From: Thecamonas trahens ATCC 50062
Lineage: Eukaryota; Apusozoa; Apusomonadida; Apusomonadidae
Assembly (NCBI RefSeq): GCF_000142905.1
Contig: NW_013657652.1
Location: forward strand, 1-64,000
Length of the DNA: 64,000 nucleotides
Direction: 5' to 3'
Positions 9,762-18,169 of the stretch are shown piece after piece. Position numbers and translations under genes: made by a program. The notes under the pieces were generated by a model. That model did no database searches and had not been told where the DNA came from. It worked only from the letters and a program-made list of their open reading frames with translations. Numbering within the stretch: the stretch's first letter is position 1; each line of letters begins with the position of its first letter.

Positions 9762-10265
9762 GCGACAGAGAAGGCCGGCAGTGGCTGTGTTCGCCGAGCT
9801 GGAGTATGTGCTGACAAGGTCCGCTCCGATCTTGCTAGGCCTTACTGCAGCCCGCCGCTACACATCTCGCCTGCGCCGTCCTCTCTGTCGCGATCCTGCG
9901 AGCACTGCATCATCCGTAGCCGTCTGGAGACTGAGTTCCAAGACTACGTATGTTCCACGCAGCGCCCGTATCTGCACGCGTACCCGCATACACTCTGCGC
10001 CCTTTGAGCTTGTCAACCACGTGGTGATGCTCGGCTCGCCCCTGCATCGCCATCATCCTGACGGCGTGCTGCACCAACCGGGCTCTCCCCGGCTGCAGCG
10101 CGCCCGAGCCCCTTGTTAAACTCATCCAGCGCCTCCTCGCCCAAGCCACCTGCGCACTCTGCCCGTGCGCTCGTCAGCCGACCATGCCAGGTGCGTGTGC
10201 GACTCGTCACGTGCCACGGCACCTCACCCGCTCTCCCTCTCCGGCTCGCCCCCCCCCCCCCCTTC
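9762..10265. other. SELENOK 3' region, expected to hold a SECIS element
   Basis: About 500 bases between SELENOK and the next plus-strand gene. It should contain the SELENOK 3' UTR, a SECIS hairpin and the next promoter. Three TGA triplets were inspected (near 9811, 9930 and 10025). None had the standard spacing to an AA or CC apical motif together with a pairing stem. A run of about 13 C lies at 10250-10262, directly before the next start codon. Confidence 0.45.
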
Positions 10266-11228
10266 ATGCGACCCGCCGGCGACGCGTCGACCTTCCATCC
10301 GGAATGGTTCCTCGCTTCGACCGTCTCTCTCGTCTGTGCCTCGTTCTCCTCGCTTGTCTTCCTCGTTGTTGTCGCCCACGGCGGCCATGGCCTCGCGGGC
10401 CCCTTTGTTGCTCCGCTCGCCCCACTCGCCCTCATCCTCCACGTCTGGTCGCGCAAGCGCTGGGCGGCACCACACGGCGTTGTCCTTCCCGCCGGGCTTG
10501 TCGCGTGGCTCTTGGCCGAGGCTGTCGCTGCGATCTTCTTCATCCGCCGGCCGTGGATGTTCGAGGTCTACCTGGCTTGCCGCGGGCTGGCCGGCATGAC
10601 TGCTGCCGCCGCGCTGGCGGCACCCGAGCAGCGCGGCGATGAGTCGCGCCTGCAGCTTCTTACTGCACATCCGATGGCGGCGGCGCCGATGGCGATAGCT
10701 GCCGTCTACTTTGGCATCGGCCTCGGTGTGAACGGGCACACGTCATCGGCATCCGAGCACGTGGCGCTGGCCGCGGCGCTGGTCTGCTACGGCCTCGGCA
10801 CCGCCGCTGCCGGTTGGGCCGCCGTTGCGCGCATTCTCGAGGGATCCGCATCGCCATGGGCCTCGACTGCCGGCATGCGCTGCCTGCCCGCGGCCGGCGG
10901 CCTCCTCGCCCTTGCGGCAGACGTCGTCTTTGCTGTCCCAGCCCTCGCCATCGCATCCATTCCCATGGACATGTATCTGGTTGGCGTGCTCCGCCTCGCC
11001 GGCCTTGCCGCTGTCGCGCTCACCGTCGACAAGAACGACCCGTTTATGTTTGGTAACCTCTTCTCCGAAGCCCACTCGTATCTGCCAGCCGAGGGCGACG
11101 GTGCTCATGTTCCAGTTACCGTGTCAGCACCGGCTTCGCCGGTGGCGTCGTCGTCATCGTCGGACGTCCCGCTCCTGGTAGCGGCCGCTACTGGATCGGA
11201 GCCGGGTGATAGCGAGTCACCAGCTTGA
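10266..11228 (+). CDS. Polytopic membrane protein, possibly YhhN/TMEM86-like
   Basis: 320 residues with about eight hydrophobic segments from residue 14 to 255 and a polar, Ser-rich tail. The number and spacing of segments and the late GGLLALAADVVFAV segment recall the YhhN/TMEM86 (lysoplasmalogenase) family, but the resemblance is weak and I would not assign the enzyme activity. The start is the ATG at 10266, directly after a C-tract. The frame is open upstream but without ATG. Its last 41 bases overlap the 3' end of the convergent gene at 11188. Confidence 0.6.
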   Translation: MRPAGDASTFHPEWFLASTVSLVCASFSSLVFLVVVAHGGHGLAGPFVAPLAPLALILHVWSRKRWAAPHGVVLPAGLVAWLLAEAVAAIFFIRRPWMFEVYLACRGLAGMTAAAALAAPEQRGDESRLQLLTAHPMAAAPMAIAAVYFGIGLGVNGHTSSASEHVALAAALVCYGLGTAAAGWAAVARILEGSASPWASTAGMRCLPAAGGLLALAADVVFAVPALAIASIPMDMYLVGVLRLAGLAAVALTVDKNDPFMFGNLFSEAHSYLPAEGDGAHVPVTVSAPASPVASSSSSDVPLLVAAATGSEPGDSESPA

Positions 11229-12999
11229 CGCTGTCCTGGTTTGGGCCCCACTCGAGGGCAAAGACGGCCTTGTCAAACTTGCTCGCCTTGCTGCACAAAG
11301 TCTCGAGTATCAGCTTGTTTGGTGGCGCCCGCTCCGGGTTGCGGCCGAGCACCGCCAGCACTGCCTCGAGGACACCAAACAGTCCGCGGTCGTGCCACGG
11401 CATGCCGTGCCGCGACGCGACAATGGCCGTCACTGCCGTCGTGCCGTACAGGTAGATAAAACCCGGACCAGATCTCTCGAGCAGGTAGTCCTCGAGGCGA
11501 CTGTTGCCAACAACGATAGAGAAGTGCGCGACGTTGACGACATAGCTGTCAGGAATTGCGTGGGCAACCTCCGGCACTGCGATCGGCGTGATAGCCTCCA
11601 TTGGCACCACGTCGCGGACCCAGGTTGAGAGCATCCGGGTTGCCGCCACAACCGTCACCACTCGTACCCTCCCGAAGCTGCAACTGGGCACCACCACCAC
11701 CTCGTTGTCACCGACGACATCGACAGGGAGTGCATACATCGGAATGTGGCCAGCTGCCGCGAGGGCTGCACCTGCAAGAGAGGTCAACGCGTCTGGCGGC
11801 GTGTCGGCGCGAAATGGCATGTAGTCAACTCTGATGACGTTGCTAGCCTCGGTTGCCGACTGCGCCGCCACCCTCAGCCACCGCATCTGCGCCTCAGAGT
11901 CGGCGCTAGGTACATCCACAATCGGCGCACGCACAACAGCGAGTCCACCTTCGAGCATGCACCACGGAGTCTGTCTGCAGAGGCTGTGCAGTTCCGCGAG
12001 CTCGCTCTTGCTTAGCACATCCTCAAACGAGTCCACAAAGTCGGCAGCAATAGGCGCGTTGGCGACCACACTCATCATCAGCAGCCCGGCTGCCATTGGC
12101 ATAGTCCGCCTCATATCGCCCCGACCGGGCCCGAGCCGCAGCACACGCCGCATCGCTTCAACCAGCTGGCCATTCGGCACCGTAAACTTGCTCGCTGCTT
12201 GGTCCTCCTCGGGCCGCAGCGCGCCGGTCAGGTACCGCTTGAGCTCGGCAGCCGCCTCGCCACTGCCTATCACGTCCTCGATGGCGTCGACAGCATCGTC
12301 ACACGACATCTCCTGCGACATAACCTGGCGCACAATGTCAACCGTCTTGGCGTGTGCCTTGGTCGGCGTAGCCACCCGCAGCGCATCCATGATCCGAGCC
12401 AGCTGGGCCCGCGAGTACCCGCTGGTCACGCCAGCCAACTCTGCACCTTTGTGTGCTGCCTCGGCCTCCTCCTTGCCCTTGCCCTCCACCCCTCCACCGT
12501 GGCCAGCCTTCCACTGCGCAGCAAGCCTGCGGTTGCGATCCACCTCGGCCTGCGAGTTGAGCTGCAGCCGCAGCCGCTCCATGTGCCTGAGAAGCAAAGG
12601 TGTTCTGCGGTCCTCCGGCGCCAGAAATCCCTTAAACTCGACCATCAGCAGCGACTCGAACCCGATCAACGCGTTCATCTGGTTGATCACGCTCTTGCAG
12701 TCGGCCCTATCTTCCACCCCCACCCCGTTCCCGGCCACAGACACCCTACCCTGTAAGTCTCCCGCCCTCCCATCCCTCAACCAGCGCCTCGCCGCCATGA
12801 GCCGCCATGTCCCGGCATCTACTACCTACACTCCTGCGCGGTATGCGCCAAGCAGCGCGATGACCTCATCGCAGACATGCGGGGCATGCCTGGCGACGTT
12901 TTTGAGAAAGGCTTCGGCTTGAGCCTTGGTCGGCCGCGAGTGCGAGGCCCAGACCGAGTCCGGAGGGGGCCGACAGGCTGCGGCGGAGCCGACACGGTC
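11188..12999 (-). CDS. Hypothetical protein, 5' end unresolved
   Basis: A long coding exon ends at 11188. Its frame opens at an ATG at 12798, but the first residues from there look like read-through intron. A better model uses acceptor GGTAG at 12746 and an upstream exon ending at 12830 with donor GTAGGT (84-base intron). This joins in frame and adds a protein-like helical segment (EAFLKNVARHAPHVCDEVI). That exon is open up to 12999 but has no ATG, so a further 5' exon is needed; an Arg/Lys-rich ATG frame at 13085 is a candidate. The product is over 500 residues, with an N-terminal helical part and a C-terminal globular part. No family is recognised. Confidence 0.55.
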
Positions 13000-13342
13000 T
13001 CAGCCCTACGTCGCCTTGGATTTGACAGCCGTGTCCTCTTCTTCTTGTTCACCGTGGGCCGCCCCCGGCCTCTTGTCCGTGCCATTCGTCACCGCCTGCC
13101 TGCTCCTTGCTGGCGTCAGGTGTGGTTATGGGTGTGGGTGTGGGTGTGGCCGTGGGACTTGCTCTCGTTGCAGGTGTCGCACCCGCAAGCCCAGCCAACA
13201 ACTCCTTCCATCACCACGGCCGCACACGTTGTGCTATCCTCTGCTCCCCACGCTCCTTTCAATGCCATGCCCCCCTGTCCCCCCAATTGGGAGGAGGGGG
13301 GGGGGGGGGGCACACGCCACTCTCCGCCAACATAGTGAATAC

Positions 13343-14494
13343 ATGTCAGCCAAGACGGCGTTCCACAGCGAGCTCATTCCGACGCCCGAAGCCATGACGG
13401 CCAAGGGCATTCCCGACCACTTGCATGCAGCGTATGCACGGGTGGCGTATCAAGCTGCCTTTGGCCTCGATACCTGGATGCATCTCCTCCCGGACGTCAC
13501 CTTTCCCACAACCTCGCTGCCGCTCTCGGCCGAGCAGGCACGGGCGCTGCAGGTGCTGTACAGGCTCGGCTCGCGGTCGCCGCCAAAGGAAGACACGCTG
13601 GTCATGTCTCGCACAGAGGCCGAGGAGCACGCCGCAAAGATCGCAGACACGCTCGATGGTATCCTTGGTCATGGCGCCTTTGCCGAGGCAGGTGCCTTTG
13701 TCAAGCTCTCCACCCGGTCGCCCAAAGACGTCGTCGTTTATCATCCCGAGTACGGGACGACGCAGGACGAGGTGGCGGTGGCGCTCGAGGCACTGTATGC
13801 AGAAAAGGGCGACGAGGCCGATGTCAACGACGAGATCAAGGCCTTTGTCATTGCTACTGGCCGCGCTCTGCGGGTCCGAACCGGCACTGACGTCGTCGCG
13901 CTTCTGGTGCTCTCCTCGCGGGTCTTTGAAGATCTGACCCGAATGCTCGCCTTTGGAGATGCCTCATTCGACGTCACCATCCAGCTGCGGGTGTGGGACG
14001 ATGCGGTGCTCGAGGCCCCTGGCGGCGAGCTCCGTGGCTTTGTCCACAACAACAAGCTCAACGCGCTGACGCAGTACTTTTCGTTCATCCACTTTCCTCA
14101 CCTCGTTGCCTCACAGGATGATGTCGCTGCCGCTGTGACACAGTTCTTTGAATCGACTGTAGCGCCAGCCCTTCCGCACAACTCGTATGTCATCGACTTT
14201 CTGGTCCTTCCCGATGGGACCATCAAGGTCGTCGAGCTCGGCACGTTCCGGGCCGAGACCGGCGCCGGGCTGTTCTCTTGGCGTGACGACCGCGAGAACT
14301 TTCTCAACGGCCCGTTCGAGTTCCGGGTTGCAAACGAGCCCCATCCGGACCCGCTCGACATGCTCCCGCGGGTCTGGCGCGACTTTATCGCCGCCCGCCG
14401 CCCGCCGTCGACCCGTGCCGCCGCGCAAATGGCCGAGCTCCACCCTCAGCCGCCCTCTCCCTCTGCCAGTGAGGGCGGGTGCGCCATCGCATAG
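13343..14494 (+). CDS. CDC123/D123-like ATP-grasp protein
   Basis: 383 residues. The order of motifs fits the D123/CDC123 ATP-grasp family: AFVKLSTRSPKD (nucleotide-contacting strand), IQLRVWDD, ELRGFVHNNKLNALTQY and, near the C-terminus, YVIDFLVLPDG followed by VELGTF, which would supply the metal-binding acidic residues. CDC123 proteins bind translation factor eIF2 gamma and help assemble eIF2. This copy is shorter at the N-terminus than fungal CDC123 and may be one of the diverged D123-like paralogues. The ATG at 13343 follows a G-tract and is the first in frame for a product of family length. A low-complexity open stretch upstream (12926-13342) is not counted. Confidence 0.7.
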   Translation: MSAKTAFHSELIPTPEAMTAKGIPDHLHAAYARVAYQAAFGLDTWMHLLPDVTFPTTSLPLSAEQARALQVLYRLGSRSPPKEDTLVMSRTEAEEHAAKIADTLDGILGHGAFAEAGAFVKLSTRSPKDVVVYHPEYGTTQDEVAVALEALYAEKGDEADVNDEIKAFVIATGRALRVRTGTDVVALLVLSSRVFEDLTRMLAFGDASFDVTIQLRVWDDAVLEAPGGELRGFVHNNKLNALTQYFSFIHFPHLVASQDDVAAAVTQFFESTVAPALPHNSYVIDFLVLPDGTIKVVELGTFRAETGAGLFSWRDDRENFLNGPFEFRVANEPHPDPLDMLPRVWRDFIAARRPPSTRAAAQMAELHPQPPSPSASEGGCAIA

Positions 14495-14526
14495 CCACGC
14501 GTTCCTTGCCACATCACAATGCTAGT

Positions 14527-15870
14527 TTACAAATACCCGGACACGTCGCCGTCGTCGTCGTCGTCACGCGACATCGAGACGTCAGCAACCGACTCGAGGG
14601 CGTCCGCAATGACAAACTGGTCAAACTGCGGCTGGCGGAGGAGGGCCACAACCTCGCGGAGCCACTGGAGCATGCCCTCGTACTCGCGGCACTTGGCCTC
14701 GAGTACCGCGATGCGGGCGGCCGAGGCCGAGTCGGCGGCGGCGTCCGCAGCGGTAGCAGTAGCGGTGGCGTCGCCGGTCTGTGCGTCGCGGAGCGCAGCA
14801 GCAAGCTGTGCCTGCAGCGCCGCGTTCTCCTCTTCGGCAACGAGGACTGCCTGACGACCCTGCGCGACCTCGACAAAGAGCGAGAGCTTCTCGTTGGTCA
14901 GCGTCTCGACCTGCGACTGCGCCAGCGCCGCCAGCTCGGCCTGCTCCTCGGCCTCGGCCGCCAGCGCCGCCACCTGCTCCGACAAGTTCTTGATCACCGT
15001 CCGCGAGCGATCGACCGAGCCCGGCGACGCCGCCGCGCCGACCTGCGCCTCCAGCGCCGCCACCCGTGCCCGCAGCGCCTCGTTCTCGTCGCGCAGCGCC
15101 TGGGTCTTTGCCCGCGACTCGGGCGAGATGACAACCAGGATGTCCTTGCTCGCCGACACCAGGACTGACGACTCGACAGGCTCGGTAAAGACCGAACTCT
15201 GCGAGACCGAGGTCGGGTACGCCCCGCTGCCGCTCCTGCTCAGCCGTGCGAGCCGGAACGAGGCCTCAGACGACTCGAGCGAGACCTCGTCGGTCCCACG
15301 CGAGGCGTCGGCCGCCCGGATCGGCGAGAGCGAGAGCTCGCAGCCTCTGTGACTCATCCCGTCCACGCCGCTCCCGACGCTGATATTCTCCTTGGCGTCC
15401 AGCCCAGGCGTCCCGCCACGCGACGACACCATCGACGTGTAGTACGGTCGGTACGACGGTGAGATCGAGGCCGCCGCCCGTACCGCCGCCTCGTTCACCT
15501 CGCCTTGCATCCGCCCGCGGTCCTCGCTCTCGCTACCGGGGCTCCTGCTGGCTTTGCGGGCCTCGATGATGCGCGAGACGCGAGCAAGCAACTGTTTCCG
15601 CTCGGCCGTCTTCCGATGAAGCCACTCCTGGAACTCAGAGGTGAACTGCGTGCCCGGCGTGGCAGGCGTCCCGGGTGTGGCCGCAGCTCGAGTCGACTTG
15701 GCGCCACTCGCGTCACTCGCCGCCAGCGCGCCAAGCCGCCCCCACGCGCCACACCATTCACAGGCGAGAGCACTCCAGGCGACCGCGACGCCCCATTCAT
15801 TCTGCGCACCGCCATCTCTTTCCCCAGCAACCTTAATGAGAGCGTTGTACCGCCCCTCGTCCTCCCAGCC
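14527..15870 (-). CDS. Coiled-coil protein, 5' exon missing
   Basis: Open for 447 codons down to the stop at 14527. No ATG occurs in the first hundred codons, so the start must lie in an upstream exon not identified here. The first residues are Trp/Cys-rich (WGVAVAWSALACEWC), then comes a Ser-rich segment. The C-terminal half is a long coiled coil (about 15110-14620 on the minus strand) with Ala/Glu/Leu heptads such as LRARVAALEAQV. It ends in an acidic DDDDDGDVSGYL tail. Probably a scaffold or cytoskeletal protein. No orthologue is recognised. Confidence 0.65.
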   Translation of the reverse strand, partial: GWEDEGRYNALIKVAGERDGGAQNEWGVAVAWSALACEWCGAWGRLGALAASDASGAKSTRAAATPGTPATPGTQFTSEFQEWLHRKTAERKQLLARVSRIIEARKASRSPGSESEDRGRMQGEVNEAAVRAAASISPSYRPYYTSMVSSRGGTPGLDAKENISVGSGVDGMSHRGCELSLSPIRAADASRGTDEVSLESSEASFRLARLSRSGSGAYPTSVSQSSVFTEPVESSVLVSASKDILVVISPESRAKTQALRDENEALRARVAALEAQVGAAASPGSVDRSRTVIKNLSEQVAALAAEAEEQAELAALAQSQVETLTNEKLSLFVEVAQGRQAVLVAEEENAALQAQLAAALRDAQTGDATATATAADAAADSASAARIAVLEAKCREYEGMLQWLREVVALLRQPQFDQFVIADALESVADVSMSRDDDDDGDVSGYL

Positions 15871-16135
15871 CTACTCACAGGTCGCCTCACCACGCAGGTG
15901 CCGTGCGTCTGTCGCGGCGCGACTGACTGAAAATGGCTCAAAAATTCCGTCTCCCGCCACCCGCCCACTCTGATGTTCCCGAAGCTCCGCATGGCTGCCA
16001 ATTTCGAAGGAAAACCATCCACACCACCATTTTTTTAGCGTTGACTCCCGCAGCGAGCAAATCAGCAATGCGGCTAATGAGAGCTCTTATCCCGCACCTT
16101 GGCACAATTGTCTCTTCCTCGCAGCGATTACCTCC

Positions 16136-16999
16136 ATGAACACTACCTTTACCGTCGTGGCGCTCCTTGCGCTGCTTGCGCTCTCAGCTTCCGCCGACGA
16201 GCTCACGTTCTGCAACTACATCTCGGGCGAAGCCGTCGTCCTCACCAACGGCGTCGTCACCTCGGAAACAACTGGTACGGTCAACGCCAACCAGTGCGTT
16301 GCTTTTTCGTACACAGCGGCGGCGACGCTGCAGCTGCAGCTGAAGAAGGCCTCCGATGGCGCGCTCATCCAGGCCAAGAGCTACGTGGTGCCGTCGGACC
16401 GGTCGGATCGGCGGGTCTTTGCTGTCCGCTCCTCGGGCCTCATCTCGTCCACCTCGTTTGAGCTCCAGACACTCGCCTCGGTCTCCAAGAGCGCCGACAA
16501 GGCGAGCGTGGTGGTGATCAACCAGGGCCTCGACCTCACGTCGACGCTTTCGATGCGCGTCGGCGCCTCGGTCAATGCCGCCGCCTACCTCGGCCTCTCC
16601 ACTGTTGCCGTCGACACCACCGCCGATGTCAAGATCTCCGCCGAGACCTCGGCCGGCGCCGAGGTCGCCGCCACCACCATCACCCAGGCTCAGCTCCGCG
16701 CTAATGCCGGCAAGACCATCGTCTCGGTCCTTATCGGCTCCGAGTCGTCGGCGGGCTCGACCACTGGTTCGACCTCGACCTCGACCTCGACCTCGACCTC
16801 GAGCTCAACCTCGGGCTCGACTTCGGGCGTCGCCACCACCGCCCGCGCCATCGAGACTCGCTCGTCCGGCAGCCTCCGGTTCGAGACCACGGACGAGAAC
16901 GGCAACTCGCTCAACTCGGCTGCCTCCTTCACCGGCCCCAACTCGACCGCGCTGGCCATTGCCACCATCGCCGCCGCGCTCCTTGCTCTCATCATGTAG
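16136..16999 (+). CDS. Secreted, probably GPI-anchored surface protein (paralogue of the 49.9 kb gene)
   Basis: 287 residues. A signal peptide (residues 1-20, cleavage likely after SASA) is followed by DELTFCNY. The middle reads as a beta-rich domain with the segment SDRSDRRVFAVRSS. A Ser/Thr/Gly linker follows (about 203-235). The C-terminus is hydrophobic and ends at once (LAIATIAAALLALIM), as in GPI-anchor signals. The same architecture and the same blocks (ADELTFCNY, SDRRVFAVRSS, VSVLIGSESSAGST) occur in the protein encoded at 49883-50719. Function unknown; a cell-surface coat role is an inference. The domain vaguely recalls DUF4397-type beta sandwiches. Confidence 0.8.
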   Translation: MNTTFTVVALLALLALSASADELTFCNYISGEAVVLTNGVVTSETTGTVNANQCVAFSYTAAATLQLQLKKASDGALIQAKSYVVPSDRSDRRVFAVRSSGLISSTSFELQTLASVSKSADKASVVVINQGLDLTSTLSMRVGASVNAAAYLGLSTVAVDTTADVKISAETSAGAEVAATTITQAQLRANAGKTIVSVLIGSESSAGSTTGSTSTSTSTSTSSSTSGSTSGVATTARAIETRSSGSLRFETTDENGNSLNSAASFTGPNSTALAIATIAAALLALIM

Positions 17000-17054
17000 C
17001 CATCCGCTCCCCTCCCGTCCCCCAATACATGACACATTTTTGTCGCACTGCATG

Positions 17055-18066
17055 TTACAGCCCGAGCTCGACGCTCTTCTTCTTCTTCTTGTGCCGGCGC
17101 TTGCGCTTGCGCTTGGGCTTCTCGCCGGTGGCCTCGCCGGCGGCCTCGCTGTCAACAGCGGCAGCCGAGGCGGCAGCGACAGGCTCGGCCTCATCGCCAG
17201 CGCTGTTGCCGGCAGCGGCAGTGGCAACAGCGGCGCCATCGAGGCCCTTGCTCCGCTTGGCCGGCCGCTCGACGTCACTCCCACCAGACTTGCCCTTGGA
17301 CTTCTTCTTCTTCTTGACCGAGAGCGGGTTGGGGCCCTTAGTCTTCTTGCGCTTCTTCTTCTTCTCGCCGCCGCCGATTCCGAGCCGGCGGGCCTCATTG
17401 GTCGGCACCCGCAGCTTGCGGCGATCCATCTTGCGCGCCATCTTGAGCGACTTGTCCGACGGCGGATCGATGGCAATGAGGTTAAAGTTGATGTACAGGA
17501 TGGGCGAGCCTGGGATCTCGCGGAGCTCTGCCATGAGCGACCGATCCTGGGTAGCAAAGAGAAAGCCCATCGGGTTCGACTCGCCGGCAAGGTAGCCGAG
17601 ACACTCGCTAGCCACAACCGGGCTCTCATGCCCGCACTTGACGATCTTGTACTGTGAGATGACCGAGAGCGCCGGCTTGAACGCCGAGCCGAGCTTCTCC
17701 AGCTCAGCCAGCACGCACCGGGTGGTACAGAGCTTGACCTTGGGATCGCCCAGAAGCGACGAGACCAACTCTGCCACCATGATCTTGTGCTCAACAGCAG
17801 CGTACACAAAGTTGCCATCCACTGCGTGTCGTCTCAAGTCCTCTCCATGAGTATCACAGCCCCGCTATCCCTCTCCCCACGGCGCCTCCCGCTCCCCATC
17901 CATCCATCCTGTCGACCACCTCCCATGCCCACGGCTCGCCTGCGCTCTCTCACACACACACTCTCACACACAACATACCCAGGACCTTGAACGGAGGATG
18001 GAGGTCAAAGTTGATGTGGTAGAACTTGAGCACTCGCTTGGCATGCTTCTGCCGGGTGATCTTCAT
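17055..18066 (-). CDS. UTP23: rRNA-processing protein UTP23 (PIN domain)
   Basis: Two exons: 18066-17979 and 17821-17055, with a 157-base intron (GTATGT donor, GCAG acceptor, phase 1) that holds CA repeats. Exon 1 gives MKITRQKHAKRVLKFY, the conserved N-terminus of Utp23, and the junction restores FKVLVDGNFVYAA at the start of the PIN fold. LCTTRCVLAELEKLG and FATQDRSL follow, then KGPNPLSVKKKKK and a long Lys-rich tail. 284 residues, close to the family's usual size. Utp23 is a small-subunit processome factor needed for early 18S pre-rRNA cleavage in the nucleolus. The exon boundaries are supported by family alignment recalled by eye. Confidence 0.92.
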
Positions 18067-18169
18067 CTTGCCTCGCTCTCTCAGTCGAGTCGAGTGACAG
18101 CCACCGCCCAACGACCGCCACACCACACCGTTGGGCGGTAGGAGCTCGGCTGAGGTGCGCGTCACCGTT

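Noticed and set aside
9548-9817. Minus-strand proline-rich frame opposite SELENOK
   Set aside because: It is the antisense shadow of the SELENOK glycine run.
9806-9860. SECIS candidate around GCTGACAAGGTCC
   Set aside because: A 6-bp stem forms, but no GA follows on the 3' side, so the core quartet is missing.
10019-10070. SECIS candidate around GGTGATGCTCGG and CATCATCCTGACG
   Set aside because: The TGA falls inside the only stem that forms, and the required paired core below an AA or CC loop does not.
12926-13342. N-terminal extension of the CDC123-like protein
   Set aside because: It is low complexity, includes GT-rich and G-tract DNA, and overlaps a likely exon of the gene on the other strand.
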